Below are positions 8,632 to 18,045 of a stretch of 64,000 nucleotides of DNA, one piece after another. The position numbers and the translations under genes were made by a program. Within the stretch, counting starts at the first letter, position 1, and every line of letters begins with the position of its first letter. The notes under the pieces are model-generated. The model saw nothing but the letters and a program-made list of their open reading frames with translations. It was not told the DNA's origin and ran no database searches. Source of the DNA: Halanaeroarchaeum sp. HSR-CO (lineage in GTDB: Archaea; Halobacteriota; Halobacteria; Halobacteriales; Halobacteriaceae); NCBI RefSeq assembly GCF_024972755.1, contig NZ_CP087724.1, positions 1,860,001-1,924,000 on the forward strand, written 5' to 3'.

Positions 8632-10193
8632 GGCGAGCCCCCATCTACCGTGGCCCGGTGGTCGGCGTCTGCTATCGAGTCCGGGTATTCGCCGGCCATC
8701 AACAGCCCGAGTTCCTCCTCTGAGACGTCACTCGGATCCACGACGGCCATGAGTTCGCCTTCGTACATGACGGCGAGTCTGTCGGAGAGCCCCTGGACCT
8801 CGTCGAGTTTTGACGAGACCAACAACACGGCCGTGTCCTGTTCCCGAAGGCCGAGGATCCGTTCGTGGATGTACTCGGTCGAGCCAATGTCGACCCCCCG
8901 CGTCGGGTGGGTCGCGATCATGATTCGGGGCTCGCGCTCGAACTCCCGCCCGACGATGAACTTCTGCTGGTTGCCACCCGACAACGAGACGGCGTCCGCG
9001 GCGGTGTCCCCGGGACGAACGTCGTACTCCTCTACCACGTAGGTGGCGTGGCCGCTGGCCTCCTCCCAGTCGATGCGACCGGTCGACGCGAACGGTGGGG
9101 CGTGCTGACTGCCGAGGATGCCGTTCTCGACGAGGTCGAAATCCATGACGAGACCCCGTGATTGCCGGTCCTCGGGGATGTATGCCATCCCCGCTTCGAT
9201 CCGTTCGCGACGATGGCGGTCGGTGACGACCGCGTCGTCCAGCGTTATCGACCCCTCCGTCGGGGACCGAAGCCCGGTGATGGCCTCGACCAGTTCGGTC
9301 TGCCCGTTGCCGTCGACCCCGGCGATGCCGAACACCTCGCCCTCCTTGATCGAAAAGGAGACCTCGGAGACCGTCTCGACGCCACGTTCGTCGTCGACGG
9401 ACAGCGAATCGACATCGAGCACGACGTCACCCACCGCAGCTGGCCGTTTATCGACTTCGAGGAGAACCTCGCGACCGACCATCATCTCGGCAAGCGACTC
9501 CCGATCCGTCTCGGCTGCATCGACGGTCCCCACATTCCGCCCATCACGGAGGACCGTGATCTCGTCGGCAGCGGTCATCGCCTCGCCGAGTTTGTGGGTG
9601 ATGAAGATGACCGTCTTTCCCTGGTCGGTGAGTTCGTCGATGACGTCGAAGAGGTCCTCGACCTCCTGGGGAGTCAACACGGCGGTCGGTTCGTCGAGGA
9701 TGAGGACCTCGGCCCCGCGGTAGAGTGCTTTCAGAATCTCGACGCGCTGGCGCACACCGACGCTCACGTCGGCGATGGTGGCGTCTGGATCCACGTCGAA
9801 TCCGTATCGATCGCTGAGGTCGACGACCGCGTCCCGCGCGGCGTCCCGGTCGATAGCAAGGCCGCCCCACTTCCGTGGCTCGTTCCCGAGCACGATGTTC
9901 TCGGTGACGGTCATCGGTTCGACCAACATGAAGTGCTGGTGGATCATCCCCACTCCTGCGTCGATGGCGTCCCGTGGGGAATCGAAGTCGCGTCGCGACC
10001 CGTGGACGTGAACCTCGCCCTCGGTGGGCTGATACAGACCGTAGAGGACGTTCATCAACGTGGTCTTGCCAGCACCGTTCTCGCCGAGTAGTGCGTGAAC
10101 CGTGCCTTCGGCTACGGTCAGGTCGACGTCGTCGTTGGCCAGCACACCGTGGAACCGTTTCGTGATCCCCGCCAGTCGAACGGCTGTGTCCAT
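8628..10193 (-). CDS. nucleoside-type ABC transporter ATPase, two fused ABC domains
   Basis: A 521-residue ATPase with two ABC domains in tandem, as in ribose/nucleoside importers. Domain 1 has Walker A GENGAGKTT (about residues 38-46), VSVGVRQRVEILKAL as signature region and ILDEPTAVL as Walker B. Domain 2 has a degenerate Walker A, GVDGNGQTE, and the signature SLSGGNQQK, which is the usual asymmetry of this family. ATG at 10191-10193 is chosen because the ABC domain begins at once; the 39 upstream codons in frame are unconserved. It lies 34 bases after the BMP gene. Confidence 0.92.
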   Translation of the reverse strand: MDTAVRLAGITKRFHGVLANDDVDLTVAEGTVHALLGENGAGKTTLMNVLYGLYQPTEGEVHVHGSRRDFDSPRDAIDAGVGMIHQHFMLVEPMTVTENIVLGNEPRKWGGLAIDRDAARDAVVDLSDRYGFDVDPDATIADVSVGVRQRVEILKALYRGAEVLILDEPTAVLTPQEVEDLFDVIDELTDQGKTVIFITHKLGEAMTAADEITVLRDGRNVGTVDAAETDRESLAEMMVGREVLLEVDKRPAAVGDVVLDVDSLSVDDERGVETVSEVSFSIKEGEVFGIAGVDGNGQTELVEAITGLRSPTEGSITLDDAVVTDRHRRERIEAGMAYIPEDRQSRGLVMDFDLVENGILGSQHAPPFASTGRIDWEEASGHATYVVEEYDVRPGDTAADAVSLSGGNQQKFIVGREFEREPRIMIATHPTRGVDIGSTEYIHERILGLREQDTAVLLVSSKLDEVQGLSDRLAVMYEGELMAVVDPSDVSEEELGLLMAGEYPDSIADADHRATVDGGSP

Positions 10194-10227
10194 TGTTTCA
10201 AAGGCGACCGTTTGGTAGGTGTTCGCT

Positions 10228-11367
10228 TCAGACGTCGTCGGGGCTGGTCGGGACGGAAATGTCGCCGTCGATAATGGCCTGGCGGGCCGAATCGACGGTA
10301 TCGACGACATCGCTGGGAACGTCGGAGCCGATCTCGTCTCCGTAGACGAGCGCCACGCCCTCGTCCTGCAGACCGAGCGGGGTGACGTTTCCGCCCTCGA
10401 ACGTCCCCTCGACGACGCCGTCGATAGCGTTGTAGACGGCCGTGTCCACCCGTTTGACCATGCTCGCGAGGATGACGTCGGCGTAACTGTCCTTCGTCAG
10501 CGACTGATCGCGGTCGACGCCGATTGCGAAGCGGCCTTCTTCCTGTGCGGCCTGGAAGACGCCGGTCCCCGTGTTGCCCGCGGCGTGATAGACGAAGTCC
10601 GCCCCGTCACCGTACATCGTCAGTGCCGCCTCCTTCCCCCCGCTCGGGTCGTTGAAATCACCCACGTAGGAGGACTGGATCGATATCTCGTCGTCGATGT
10701 CGGCCACACCCGCACGGAAACCAGCTTCGAACTTCTCGATCAGGTCGGACTGGACGCCACCGACGAACCCGACCGTCTTCTCGTCGGAGACTGTCTCGGC
10801 CGCACCAGCGCTGAACTCCGTCGAGGTGAGCATCGCCACGAGCTGGCCAGCGAGGTACGAGCCCTCGTGCTCGGCGAAGACGTACGAGTTGACGTTCGGT
10901 TCCTCGACGACGCTGTCGACGATCATGAACTTCTGGTCCGGATAATCGGCCGCCGTCTCCGACAGGGCGTCGGCCTGCAAGAACCCGATCGTCGAGATGA
11001 GGTCGTATTCCGGATCGGTCGACTGGGCGAACTGTTCCTGGTAGTTCGCGAAGTCGGAGACGTTCTCCGGTTGGGCCTCCTCGTACGCGAGGTCCCATTC
11101 TTCGTTCGCGTCCTTCAAGCCGGACTGTGCCTGGTCGTTGAACGAACCGTCGCCGAGCCCACCAGTGGCGTACACCATGCCGATATTGGCGTCGACCTCG
11201 TCGGTCGACTGGGTCGTCGTTTCGTCGTCGCCAGAGCCACCGTCGGAGTTGTCAGTCGTTTCCGCTCCACCCGAGGGACCGCCGGAACAGCCTGCGAGTC
11301 CGCTGAGTGCCACGACGCTACTACCACCCGTCAGTTTGAGAAATTGCCGCCGGTCGAAGCCGGACAT
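10228..11367 (-). CDS. BMP-family substrate-binding lipoprotein
   Basis: A secreted binding protein of the BmpA/Med family that delivers nucleosides to the ABC permeases encoded downstream. The N-terminus has a twin-arginine signal (DRRQFLKLTGG), a hydrophobic core, and the lipobox LAGC followed by a Ser/Thr/Asp-rich linker, so it is probably exported folded by Tat and lipid-anchored outside. The mature part shows IGMVYATGGLGDGSFND, the family's first strand, and later GVDRDQS. ATG at 11365-11367 is preferred to one 10 codons upstream because it places the twin arginines properly. 379 residues. Confidence 0.9.
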   Translation of the reverse strand: MSGFDRRQFLKLTGGSSVVALSGLAGCSGGPSGGAETTDNSDGGSGDDETTTQSTDEVDANIGMVYATGGLGDGSFNDQAQSGLKDANEEWDLAYEEAQPENVSDFANYQEQFAQSTDPEYDLISTIGFLQADALSETAADYPDQKFMIVDSVVEEPNVNSYVFAEHEGSYLAGQLVAMLTSTEFSAGAAETVSDEKTVGFVGGVQSDLIEKFEAGFRAGVADIDDEISIQSSYVGDFNDPSGGKEAALTMYGDGADFVYHAAGNTGTGVFQAAQEEGRFAIGVDRDQSLTKDSYADVILASMVKRVDTAVYNAIDGVVEGTFEGGNVTPLGLQDEGVALVYGDEIGSDVPSDVVDTVDSARQAIIDGDISVPTSPDDV

Positions 11368-11435
11368 GTCTGTCCCGAAAACACCGTGTTTGTCCAATAA
11401 AGGCGTCGATAATCGCCGCTATCGGTCCGTGCTAA

Positions 11436-12833
11436 CTAGTCCACCGAATCGACGGTATCGGCGACGAGCGACCGGACCGTCTCGGCGAGGTCGTCGACTG
11501 CGTCGCTCTCCGCGTAGACCCTGATGTAGGGTTCGGTCCCGCTTGGACGAACCAGGACCCACGAACCGTCGTCGAAGTCCAGTCTGACGCCGTAATCGGT
11601 GTCGACGGCCGCCGCTGGGAACTGGTCGGGAAGCGAGTCCTCGAGCGCATCCATCACCGCCACTTTGCCTTCGTCGGGACAGTCGACGCTGATCTTTCGG
11701 TACGGTCGCTCCGTGATCGGTTCGCGGAGCGCATCGAGGCCTCCCGCCGTCGCCAGAAGTGTCGAGACGACCGCCGCACTCGTCACACCGTCGATCCAGG
11801 TTCCGAAGCCCGGATGGATGTGTTTCCAGGGTTCGGCTGCGAACACGACCGTTCCACCACTGGCCTGAACCCGTTCGATACCTTCGTGAAGCGCCCCGAG
11901 CCGGACCCGCTCTGTCCGACCACCGGCCGCCTTCACCCGTTCGTCGATCCGTCCGGAGGCATTCGGAGTGGTCACCATCACTGGGTCCGGCGCCGTTGCG
12001 GTCCGAACGTAGTGCTCCGCGAGCATGGCGACGATGGTATCCTCGTGGACCACGTCGCCGTCCCGCGCCACGATAACGATGCGGTCGGCATCTCCATCGT
12101 GGGCGATGCCCAGATCGAACTCGCCGTCTGCGACGAAAGCCCGAAGGTCGCTCACCGTCTCCGGCGTCGGCTTGCTCGGGCGCCCGGGGAAGTGCCCATC
12201 GACAGAGCAATTGAGCGTGACGACGCGGCCACCGAGGGCTCGAAGGACGAACGGGGTCGCGAGACTCGCCATTCCGTTGCCACAGTCGACCGCGATGGAG
12301 ACGCCCTCGAGTGGCGTCTCGAGCCGATTCGATCCCTGCGAGGCCGCCGGGTGCGACGGAGCGATGCGCTGTTCGACCGCGTAGTCGACGACGGCCTCAC
12401 GGTAGGCGGGAAGGACATCGACCGACTCGCTGTTCCCCCACCGGTTCCAGTCGGTCGGGGCGACATCGGCGTCGACTCGGTCGACGATCCGTCGCTCGGC
12501 GGTCGCGTCGTACTCCACCCCGTCCTCGAAGAGTTTGATGCCGTTATCCTCTGGGGGATTGTGTGAGGCGGTTATCATGACCCCTCGTCGTCCTCGCGAG
12601 GCGTACGCGACAGCCGGCGTGGGGACCACGCCGAGGGTCCGCACGTCGGCTCCGGCACTCTCGAGGCCCGCCTCCATCGCCGCGGTCAACGCTGGTCCGG
12701 TCACCCGGCCGTCTCGCCCCAGTACGAACTCGTCGCCGTCTTCACCGGCGGCCCGACCCACGGCAAGTGCCAGAGATGGCGTCACCGTCGTCGTGGCGTC
12801 GCCACGGATACCAGCCGTTCCGAAGAGGTCCAT
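11436..12833 (-). CDS. phosphohexomutase family protein (phosphoglucomutase/phosphomannomutase, possibly phosphopentomutase)
   Basis: A 465-residue alpha-D-phosphohexomutase. It carries the catalytic phosphoserine loop TASHNPP (about residues 86-92), the magnesium loop DGDADR (about 224-229), and the phosphate-binding RPSGTEP near the C-terminus. The FGTAGIRG start motif supports ATG at 12831-12833. Family members isomerise hexose-, hexosamine- or pentose-phosphates and sequence alone does not fix which. It is upstream of and co-directional with the nucleoside import and phosphorolysis genes (68-base gap to the BMP gene), which makes ribose-1-phosphate to ribose-5-phosphate conversion plausible as an inference. 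Confidence 0.85.
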   Translation of the reverse strand: MDLFGTAGIRGDATTTVTPSLALAVGRAAGEDGDEFVLGRDGRVTGPALTAAMEAGLESAGADVRTLGVVPTPAVAYASRGRRGVMITASHNPPEDNGIKLFEDGVEYDATAERRIVDRVDADVAPTDWNRWGNSESVDVLPAYREAVVDYAVEQRIAPSHPAASQGSNRLETPLEGVSIAVDCGNGMASLATPFVLRALGGRVVTLNCSVDGHFPGRPSKPTPETVSDLRAFVADGEFDLGIAHDGDADRIVIVARDGDVVHEDTIVAMLAEHYVRTATAPDPVMVTTPNASGRIDERVKAAGGRTERVRLGALHEGIERVQASGGTVVFAAEPWKHIHPGFGTWIDGVTSAAVVSTLLATAGGLDALREPITERPYRKISVDCPDEGKVAVMDALEDSLPDQFPAAAVDTDYGVRLDFDDGSWVLVRPSGTEPYIRVYAESDAVDDLAETVRSLVADTVDSVD

Positions 12834-12896
12834 AGCAGGTGGCTCGCCGGCGGAGTACTTAGAGGCTGTCGATGCTGTCACCGGTCACCGAGTACC

Positions 12897-13370
12897 CTAC
12901 AGTTCGACGCCGCTGGGAATGAGGCTGTTCGAGCGAAGGAGGTCGCCGTCCCTGTTGTACACCAGGAACGTCGACTTCTCGTAGGTGACGAAGTGTTCGC
13001 CCCCGAAGGCTATCTCGACGCGATACCGGGCGTCTCCGTCTGTCGCGTCTGCGTAGCGACGGGCTGCCGTGATGAACTCCAGGACGGCTTCGGCCTCGAC
13101 GTTCATCTCGAGGATGAAATCGCCAGTGAGCCGGTTCGTGACGGCGACGACGCCCTCGGCTTCTGGGTCGTCGACGGAATCTTGAAGACGGAATGCGACG
13201 TCGGTGTCCGCCGCGTCGAGGACGGCTCCTGCGTCGTCGGCGAATCGTGAACGGAGGGTCGATTCCGGTCCCTGGAAATCGATCTCAACAGTCGGTAAAC
13301 GAGGGTCCCCCTCCTCGTCGACCCAGTCGACGTTGCTGACGGACAGCGTGAAGTAGTCGCGCCTCATCAC
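12897..13370 (-). CDS. haloarchaeal protein of unknown function (possibly DUF5793)
   Basis: A 157-residue acidic protein starting MMRRDYFTLSVSNVDWVDEEG. It has no membrane segment, signal or cysteine, and an alpha/beta pattern with predicted long strands. I recall a haloarchaea-specific family, DUF5793, with this N-terminus, but that is from memory. Start may be either of two consecutive ATGs (13370 or 13367). It lies 63 bases upstream of the phosphohexomutase gene on the same strand and divergent from the pilus ATPase gene. No function can be assigned. Confidence 0.75.
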   Translation of the reverse strand: MMRRDYFTLSVSNVDWVDEEGDPRLPTVEIDFQGPESTLRSRFADDAGAVLDAADTDVAFRLQDSVDDPEAEGVVAVTNRLTGDFILEMNVEAEAVLEFITAARRYADATDGDARYRVEIAFGGEHFVTYEKSTFLVYNRDGDLLRSNSLIPSGVEL

Positions 13371-13473
13371 CTAGCGGCCGATTGGGCTTTGTGAGATTTG
13401 AACGTAACGGCGGCGACGGGCCGCCCGGCAGGTTTTATGCCCACCCTCTGCTTCATTGTAGACGAACGCCCCA

Positions 13474-15162
13474 ATGCCGCGCAACTCACGCGAAGAACCA
13501 TCGGACCTCGGCGGGTCCGGAAACCACTGGCTAGACGACGTCAGGTGGCGGTTGGCTCGGGTCGTCGAGGTACTTCGGGGCACGTCGATATCGGCCGACG
13601 AGTACGACCCGAACCAACACGGCCCGCTCATCTCGTTCGACGGGGTCGACGGCTACGAAGAAGTCGACCGATACTGGGTGAACGCGCCGTTCTCGTTCAT
13701 CTCGGTGAACCACGACGACGAGAAGAACGAGTATCTGTATCACGTGGTCGAACCGGAACTCACCGAGTTCGAACGAGGGTTACTCGAGGACCTCTTTGGC
13801 GACATCCGAGACACGCTGATCTATCGGGCCGCCTACGACCCCGACGACAGTCAGGCAATCCTCAGAGAACACCTGGAGACGTTGCTCGAACAGTACGGGG
13901 TCGACGTCGACACGAACACGTTCTATCGACTGTATTATTACCTCCACCGGTCCTTCGAGGGGTTCGAACAACTCGACCCGTTGATGGCCGACACCCACAT
14001 CGAGGACATCTCCTGTGACGGCTACGATATCCCGGTGTTCGTCTACCACGACGAGTACACCGACATCAAGACGAACCGCGAGTTCGGCCGGGAAGAACTC
14101 GATAGCTTCGTCATCAGACTGGCCCAGCAGTCGGGCCGACACATCAGTATCGGTGACCCAGTCACGGAGACAACACTCTCCGACGGAAGTCGTGCCGAAC
14201 TCGCCCTCGGGACGGAGGTGACCCCACGAGGCTCGGCGTTCACCATCCGGAAGTACGCGGACGAACCGTTCACGCCGGCCACCCTCGTCGACTTCGACAC
14301 CTTCGACCTGAACCAGATGGCCTACCTCTGGTTGGCCATCGAGAACAACAAATCACTCATCTTCGCCGGCGGGACCGCCTCTGGAAAGACCACGTCGATG
14401 AACGCAGTGTCGATGTTCGTCCCACCGCGCTCGAAAGTGCTCACGATAGAGGACACCAGGGAACTAACCCTCCACCACGAGAACTGGCTCTCCTCCATCA
14501 CCCGCGAGAGTCTGGGCGAAGGCGACGATATCACGATGTACGACCTCCTCCGGTCCGCGCTCCGTCACCGACCGGAGTACATCGTGGTCGGCGAGGTCCG
14601 GGGGGTGGAGGCGATGACGCTGTTCCAGGCGATGAACACCGGCCACACCACCTTCTCGACGATGCACGCCGACAGCGTCCAGACGACCATCAACCGTCTC
14701 GAGAACGAACCCATCGGCGTCCCGCGCGCGATGATCCAGTCCCTGGATATCCTCTCCGTCCAGACGCTCACCTACGTCGGCGACGAACGTGTTCGACGCA
14801 ACCAGGTCATCGCGGAGATAGAGGGGATCGACCAGCGGACCGGCGACCTCGATTACTCGACTGCCTTCGAGTGGAACCCGGAAAGCGACACGTTCTCACA
14901 GTTCGACAGCATCGTCCTGGAGGAGATCCGGGACGAACGCGGCTGGTCACGTGCGGAGTTGCTCCGCGAGTTTCGGAATCGAAAGCGGGTGCTCCAGTAC
15001 CTCGTCGAGCGAGAGGTGACGGATTTCCGGCGGTTCACCGCACTGGTAAACGAGTACTACGCAGACAAAGAGCGCGTCGTCGACCGGATCGACGGGCGAC
15101 TCGAGACCGACGTCGATGCGTCGATGCCAGGAAGTGACAGCGAGGACATCACGAGTAACTGA
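13474..15162 (+). CDS. archaeal type IV pilus / type II-IV secretion ATPase (PilB/FlaI-like)
   Basis: A 562-residue hexameric secretion ATPase that powers assembly or retraction of type IV pilus-like filaments. It has an N-terminal domain (1-250), Walker A GGTASGKTTSMN near residue 305, an Asp box (TIEDTREL), Walker B VVGEVRG near 370, and the His box GHTTFSTMHADS. ATG at 13474 follows a TTTTAT box at 13433-13438 by about 38 bases. Its TGA overlaps the ATG of the membrane core gene by one base. No pilin or prepilin peptidase gene lies nearby, so the substrate is encoded elsewhere. Confidence 0.9.
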   Translation: MPRNSREEPSDLGGSGNHWLDDVRWRLARVVEVLRGTSISADEYDPNQHGPLISFDGVDGYEEVDRYWVNAPFSFISVNHDDEKNEYLYHVVEPELTEFERGLLEDLFGDIRDTLIYRAAYDPDDSQAILREHLETLLEQYGVDVDTNTFYRLYYYLHRSFEGFEQLDPLMADTHIEDISCDGYDIPVFVYHDEYTDIKTNREFGREELDSFVIRLAQQSGRHISIGDPVTETTLSDGSRAELALGTEVTPRGSAFTIRKYADEPFTPATLVDFDTFDLNQMAYLWLAIENNKSLIFAGGTASGKTTSMNAVSMFVPPRSKVLTIEDTRELTLHHENWLSSITRESLGEGDDITMYDLLRSALRHRPEYIVVGEVRGVEAMTLFQAMNTGHTTFSTMHADSVQTTINRLENEPIGVPRAMIQSLDILSVQTLTYVGDERVRRNQVIAEIEGIDQRTGDLDYSTAFEWNPESDTFSQFDSIVLEEIRDERGWSRAELLREFRNRKRVLQYLVEREVTDFRRFTALVNEYYADKERVVDRIDGRLETDVDASMPGSDSEDITSN

Positions 15163-17249
15163 TGGTCCTCGAATTCGTCCCTCTCGCTGTCGTTCTCCTC
15201 GTCGGTGGCGCCATAATGCTCTCGCCGTACGTCGAGTGGGCCGAGACGCTCATCACACGATTGTCCCTCGTCGTCTTCGGCGATTTCGTTCGGCGCCGCA
15301 CGCCGAGCAATCATCAGCAACGCCAGTGGCTCGAATCGGCCCACGTGGGGACGACGTACCGAGTGTACGCCGCCAAGACGTACACCTTCGTGATCGTGGC
15401 AGCGGTCGTCGGAACGGTCCTGGGTGTGTATGCCTTTCGGGGAGCAGCAATCGTGCTTCGGACGACCGAGGGCGGGGGACGATTCGTCGAATCGATCGAA
15501 GCGACAATGCCAGGGGCCGGGGAGTGGGGACTGGTCACCCTCGCCCTGACCGTGCTGGTCAGCAGCGCAACCGTCGGCCTGCTCTCCGCCTTCGGGACCT
15601 ACCAGCTACGATGGGCGATTCCACGCTTCACCAGTGGCGAACGGGGGCGGCGGATCGACAATTCGCTCAAGCGGAACGTCGCGTTCATGTTCGCCCTGTC
15701 ACGCTCGGGGATGCCGTTCCCCGACATCCTCCGCGTGTTGGCCGACAACCGGGCCGTCTACGGGGAGACCGCCGACGAGGTCGCCGTGGCGGTCCGGGAC
15801 ATCGACCTGTTTGGAACGGACGTGCTCACGACCATCCGACGGCTCCGTGACCGCACACCGAGTCGGAATCTCGAGGACCTGGCTGAGAACCTCGCCAGCG
15901 TCCTCCAGAGCGGCCAGTCGCTCTCTGCGTTCCTCCGGGACCAGTACGAACATTACAAGGACGAGGAGGAAGCCCAGCAACAGGCCTTCCTGGAACTGCT
16001 CGGCACGCTCGCCGAGGCGTACGTCACGGTGTTCGTCGCTGGGCCGCTGTTCCTCATCACCATCCTCGTGGTCATCGGGTTGATGCTCGGGGGGACCCTC
16101 GAGTTCCTTCGGGTGCTCGTCTACGCGGTGATACCGCTGGCGACGCTCGGCTTCATCGTCTACCTGGATTCGATCACCGAGGACGTCAAGAATGTCACTC
16201 CCGATGATGACCACGATACGAACCTGGTCAGATTTTCGGACATCCGGGTCGTCTCAGAGGGAGACGCCGTCCCGATGACCGACGGCGGGAGGACCGCTAC
16301 CAAGGCAAATCGCTACCGATTGGAAATCTACCAGCGTCTCAGGCCGGTCCTGGAGAGCCTGAGGGACCCGTCGCGAATGCTGACCGAACGACCGTTGGTG
16401 CTCCTCTGGGCGACCATCCCCCTCGGCCTCCTCTGGACGTTCTTACAGTGGTTACCCCACCTCCAGGGCGGAGACCTGACCATCGCCTTGTACGACGATC
16501 CACTCGTCCAGGCGACGCTCTTCGTCGTCGGGACGTTTGCCATCACTTACGAGGTGGCAAACCGTCGAGTGAAGGCTATCGAAGCGGCGATCCCCGACTT
16601 CCTCGACAGACTCGCGAGCACGAACGAGGCGGGGATGTCCATCGTCGAGAGTTTCGGCCGGGTCGTCTCTTCGGACCTCGGGTCGCTCTCCACCGAACTC
16701 GAACGGACCTGGGCCGACATCACGTGGGGAGCCAGAGTCGAAGACGCCCTCCAACGCCTCCAACACCGCGTCGCAACGCCGGCGATAACGCGGGTCGTCA
16801 CCCTCACGACGAACGCGATGGAGGCCACGAACGACATCGGACAGGTGCTTCGCATCGCGGCCGACGAGGCCCAGGCGACCCGACGACTCGAGCGCGAACG
16901 TCGCAACGAGATGCTGACGTACACCGTCGTCGTCTACATCTCCTTTTTCGTGTTCCTGGTCATCGTCGTGGCCCTGGACACCATCTTCGTTCCGGCCATC
17001 CCGACCGGCGGGTTGGGCGGCGGTGGGACCGGCGGCGTACCGGGGGCCGGACTCCCCGGAGGCATCCAGCAACTCACCGAGGCCCAGAAGGACGCCTACA
17101 GCCTCGTGTTCTTCCACGGTGCGCTCATTCAGTCGGTCGCCTCCGGGTTCGTCGCCGGCCAGATGGGTTCGGGAAGCCTCAAGTCCGGCGCGAAACACGC
17201 AACCTTCCTGCTCGCCATCGCCTATGCTCTCTTCCTGGTGATCGGATGA
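15162..17249 (+). CDS. archaeal type IV pilus membrane core protein (PilC/TadC/FlaJ-like, double T2SSF)
   Basis: A 695-residue integral membrane protein with two T2SSF (GspF-type) domains, each a cytoplasmic helical bundle followed by paired membrane helices. Repeat 1 covers about residues 170-330 (FMFALSRSGMPFPDILRVLADN) and repeat 2 about 475-695 (LASTNEAGMSIVESFGRV). A Gly/Pro-rich loop near residue 610 links the last helices. It is the platform protein partner of the ATPase encoded just upstream. The one-base stop/start overlap upstream and the 4-base ATGA overlap downstream show tight coupling of three genes. Confidence 0.9.
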   Translation: MVLEFVPLAVVLLVGGAIMLSPYVEWAETLITRLSLVVFGDFVRRRTPSNHQQRQWLESAHVGTTYRVYAAKTYTFVIVAAVVGTVLGVYAFRGAAIVLRTTEGGGRFVESIEATMPGAGEWGLVTLALTVLVSSATVGLLSAFGTYQLRWAIPRFTSGERGRRIDNSLKRNVAFMFALSRSGMPFPDILRVLADNRAVYGETADEVAVAVRDIDLFGTDVLTTIRRLRDRTPSRNLEDLAENLASVLQSGQSLSAFLRDQYEHYKDEEEAQQQAFLELLGTLAEAYVTVFVAGPLFLITILVVIGLMLGGTLEFLRVLVYAVIPLATLGFIVYLDSITEDVKNVTPDDDHDTNLVRFSDIRVVSEGDAVPMTDGGRTATKANRYRLEIYQRLRPVLESLRDPSRMLTERPLVLLWATIPLGLLWTFLQWLPHLQGGDLTIALYDDPLVQATLFVVGTFAITYEVANRRVKAIEAAIPDFLDRLASTNEAGMSIVESFGRVVSSDLGSLSTELERTWADITWGARVEDALQRLQHRVATPAITRVVTLTTNAMEATNDIGQVLRIAADEAQATRRLERERRNEMLTYTVVVYISFFVFLVIVVALDTIFVPAIPTGGLGGGGTGGVPGAGLPGGIQQLTEAQKDAYSLVFFHGALIQSVASGFVAGQMGSGSLKSGAKHATFLLAIAYALFLVIG

Positions 17250-17905
17250 GCGAGGAGAGCGCGGGTAGCGATACGACGGCCAGCGACGTGGTCGCTACGT
17301 ACGACGAGATCGCCGCCCACTTCGCCACCAAGCGAAAGAACCCCTGGCCTGAAGTCACCTCGTTCCTCGACGGAGTCGAGAGTACCACGGCCCTCGACGT
17401 CGGGTGTGCGAACGGACGCCACACCGAGTTGCTCGCCGCCGTCGCCGACCGAGCGATCGGCCTGGACGCCAGCCGGGCATTACTGTCCGAAGCCGAATCT
17501 CGAAGGGACGACCACAATTTCGACGCCATTCTCCTCCAGGGTGACGCCAGTCGACTCCCCCTCCGCGAGGACAGCGTCGACCTCGCGACCTACGTTGCGA
17601 CGATGCACCACCTGCCGACGAGGGAGGCGCGAGTCGAAAGCCTCGACGAACTCGCACGCGTCCTGACGCCGGCCGGTCGTGCCCTGGTGAGCGTCTGGAG
17701 CACCGAACACGACCGGTTCGACGAGACCCAGGGGTTCGATACGACCGTGACGTTCACGATGCCGGACGGACGAGCGGTGCCCAGATACTACCACATCTAC
17801 GACCCGTCGGAGTTCGGTACCGACCTCGAGGCGAGTGCGGTAGGAGTCGAGCGAGAGTGGGTCTCGAATGGCAATTGCTATGCGGTGGTCACGGGGTCGG
17901 AGTGA
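17246..17905 (+). CDS. class I SAM-dependent methyltransferase
   Basis: A 219-residue methyltransferase. Motif I is LDVGCANGRH near residue 51, with an acidic residue at the end of strand 2 (GLDAS), motif II LQGDASRLPLREDSVD near 92, and a THHL-like stretch (TMHHLP) typical of the ubiE/Trm9 group. It resembles tRNA wobble-uridine methyltransferases and small-molecule methyltransferases; which one is not decidable. Its ATG overlaps the pilus core gene by 4 bases (ATGA), so it is translated from the same message. Any role in modifying the pilus system is inference. Confidence 0.82.
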   Translation: MSEESAGSDTTASDVVATYDEIAAHFATKRKNPWPEVTSFLDGVESTTALDVGCANGRHTELLAAVADRAIGLDASRALLSEAESRRDDHNFDAILLQGDASRLPLREDSVDLATYVATMHHLPTREARVESLDELARVLTPAGRALVSVWSTEHDRFDETQGFDTTVTFTMPDGRAVPRYYHIYDPSEFGTDLEASAVGVEREWVSNGNCYAVVTGSE

Positions 17906-17944
17906 TGATCGGTCCGGTTCGCCGAGTCGTGAATGGAAACGTCC

Positions 17945-17950
17945 TTATTT
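17945..17950 (+). promoter_or_regulatory. TATA-like box of tRNA-Gly
   Basis: TTATTT, with its centre about 26 bases before the mature 5' end of tRNA-Gly, the normal archaeal spacing. It suggests that transcription starts at or very near the mature tRNA 5' end and that the repeat array behind the tRNA would be read from this promoter. Confidence 0.55.
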
Positions 17951-17973
17951 GGGCAACCGGTAGACGAAAATGC

Positions 17974-18045
17974 GCGCCGATGGTCTAGCGGCTAGGACCT
18001 GAGCCTTCCAAGCTCATGGCCCGGGTTCAAATCCCGGTCGGCGCA
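17974..18045 (+). tRNA. tRNA-Gly (anticodon TCC)
   Basis: A complete cloverleaf of 72 bases. The 7-bp acceptor stem is GCGCCGA/TCGGCGC with discriminator A at 18045. The anticodon arm TGAGC-CTTCCAA-GCTCA gives anticodon TCC. The T-arm is CCGGG-TTCAAAT-CCCGG. CCA is not encoded. The last 22 bases (T-loop to discriminator) are the seed that is repeated in the array directly downstream. Confidence 0.95.
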
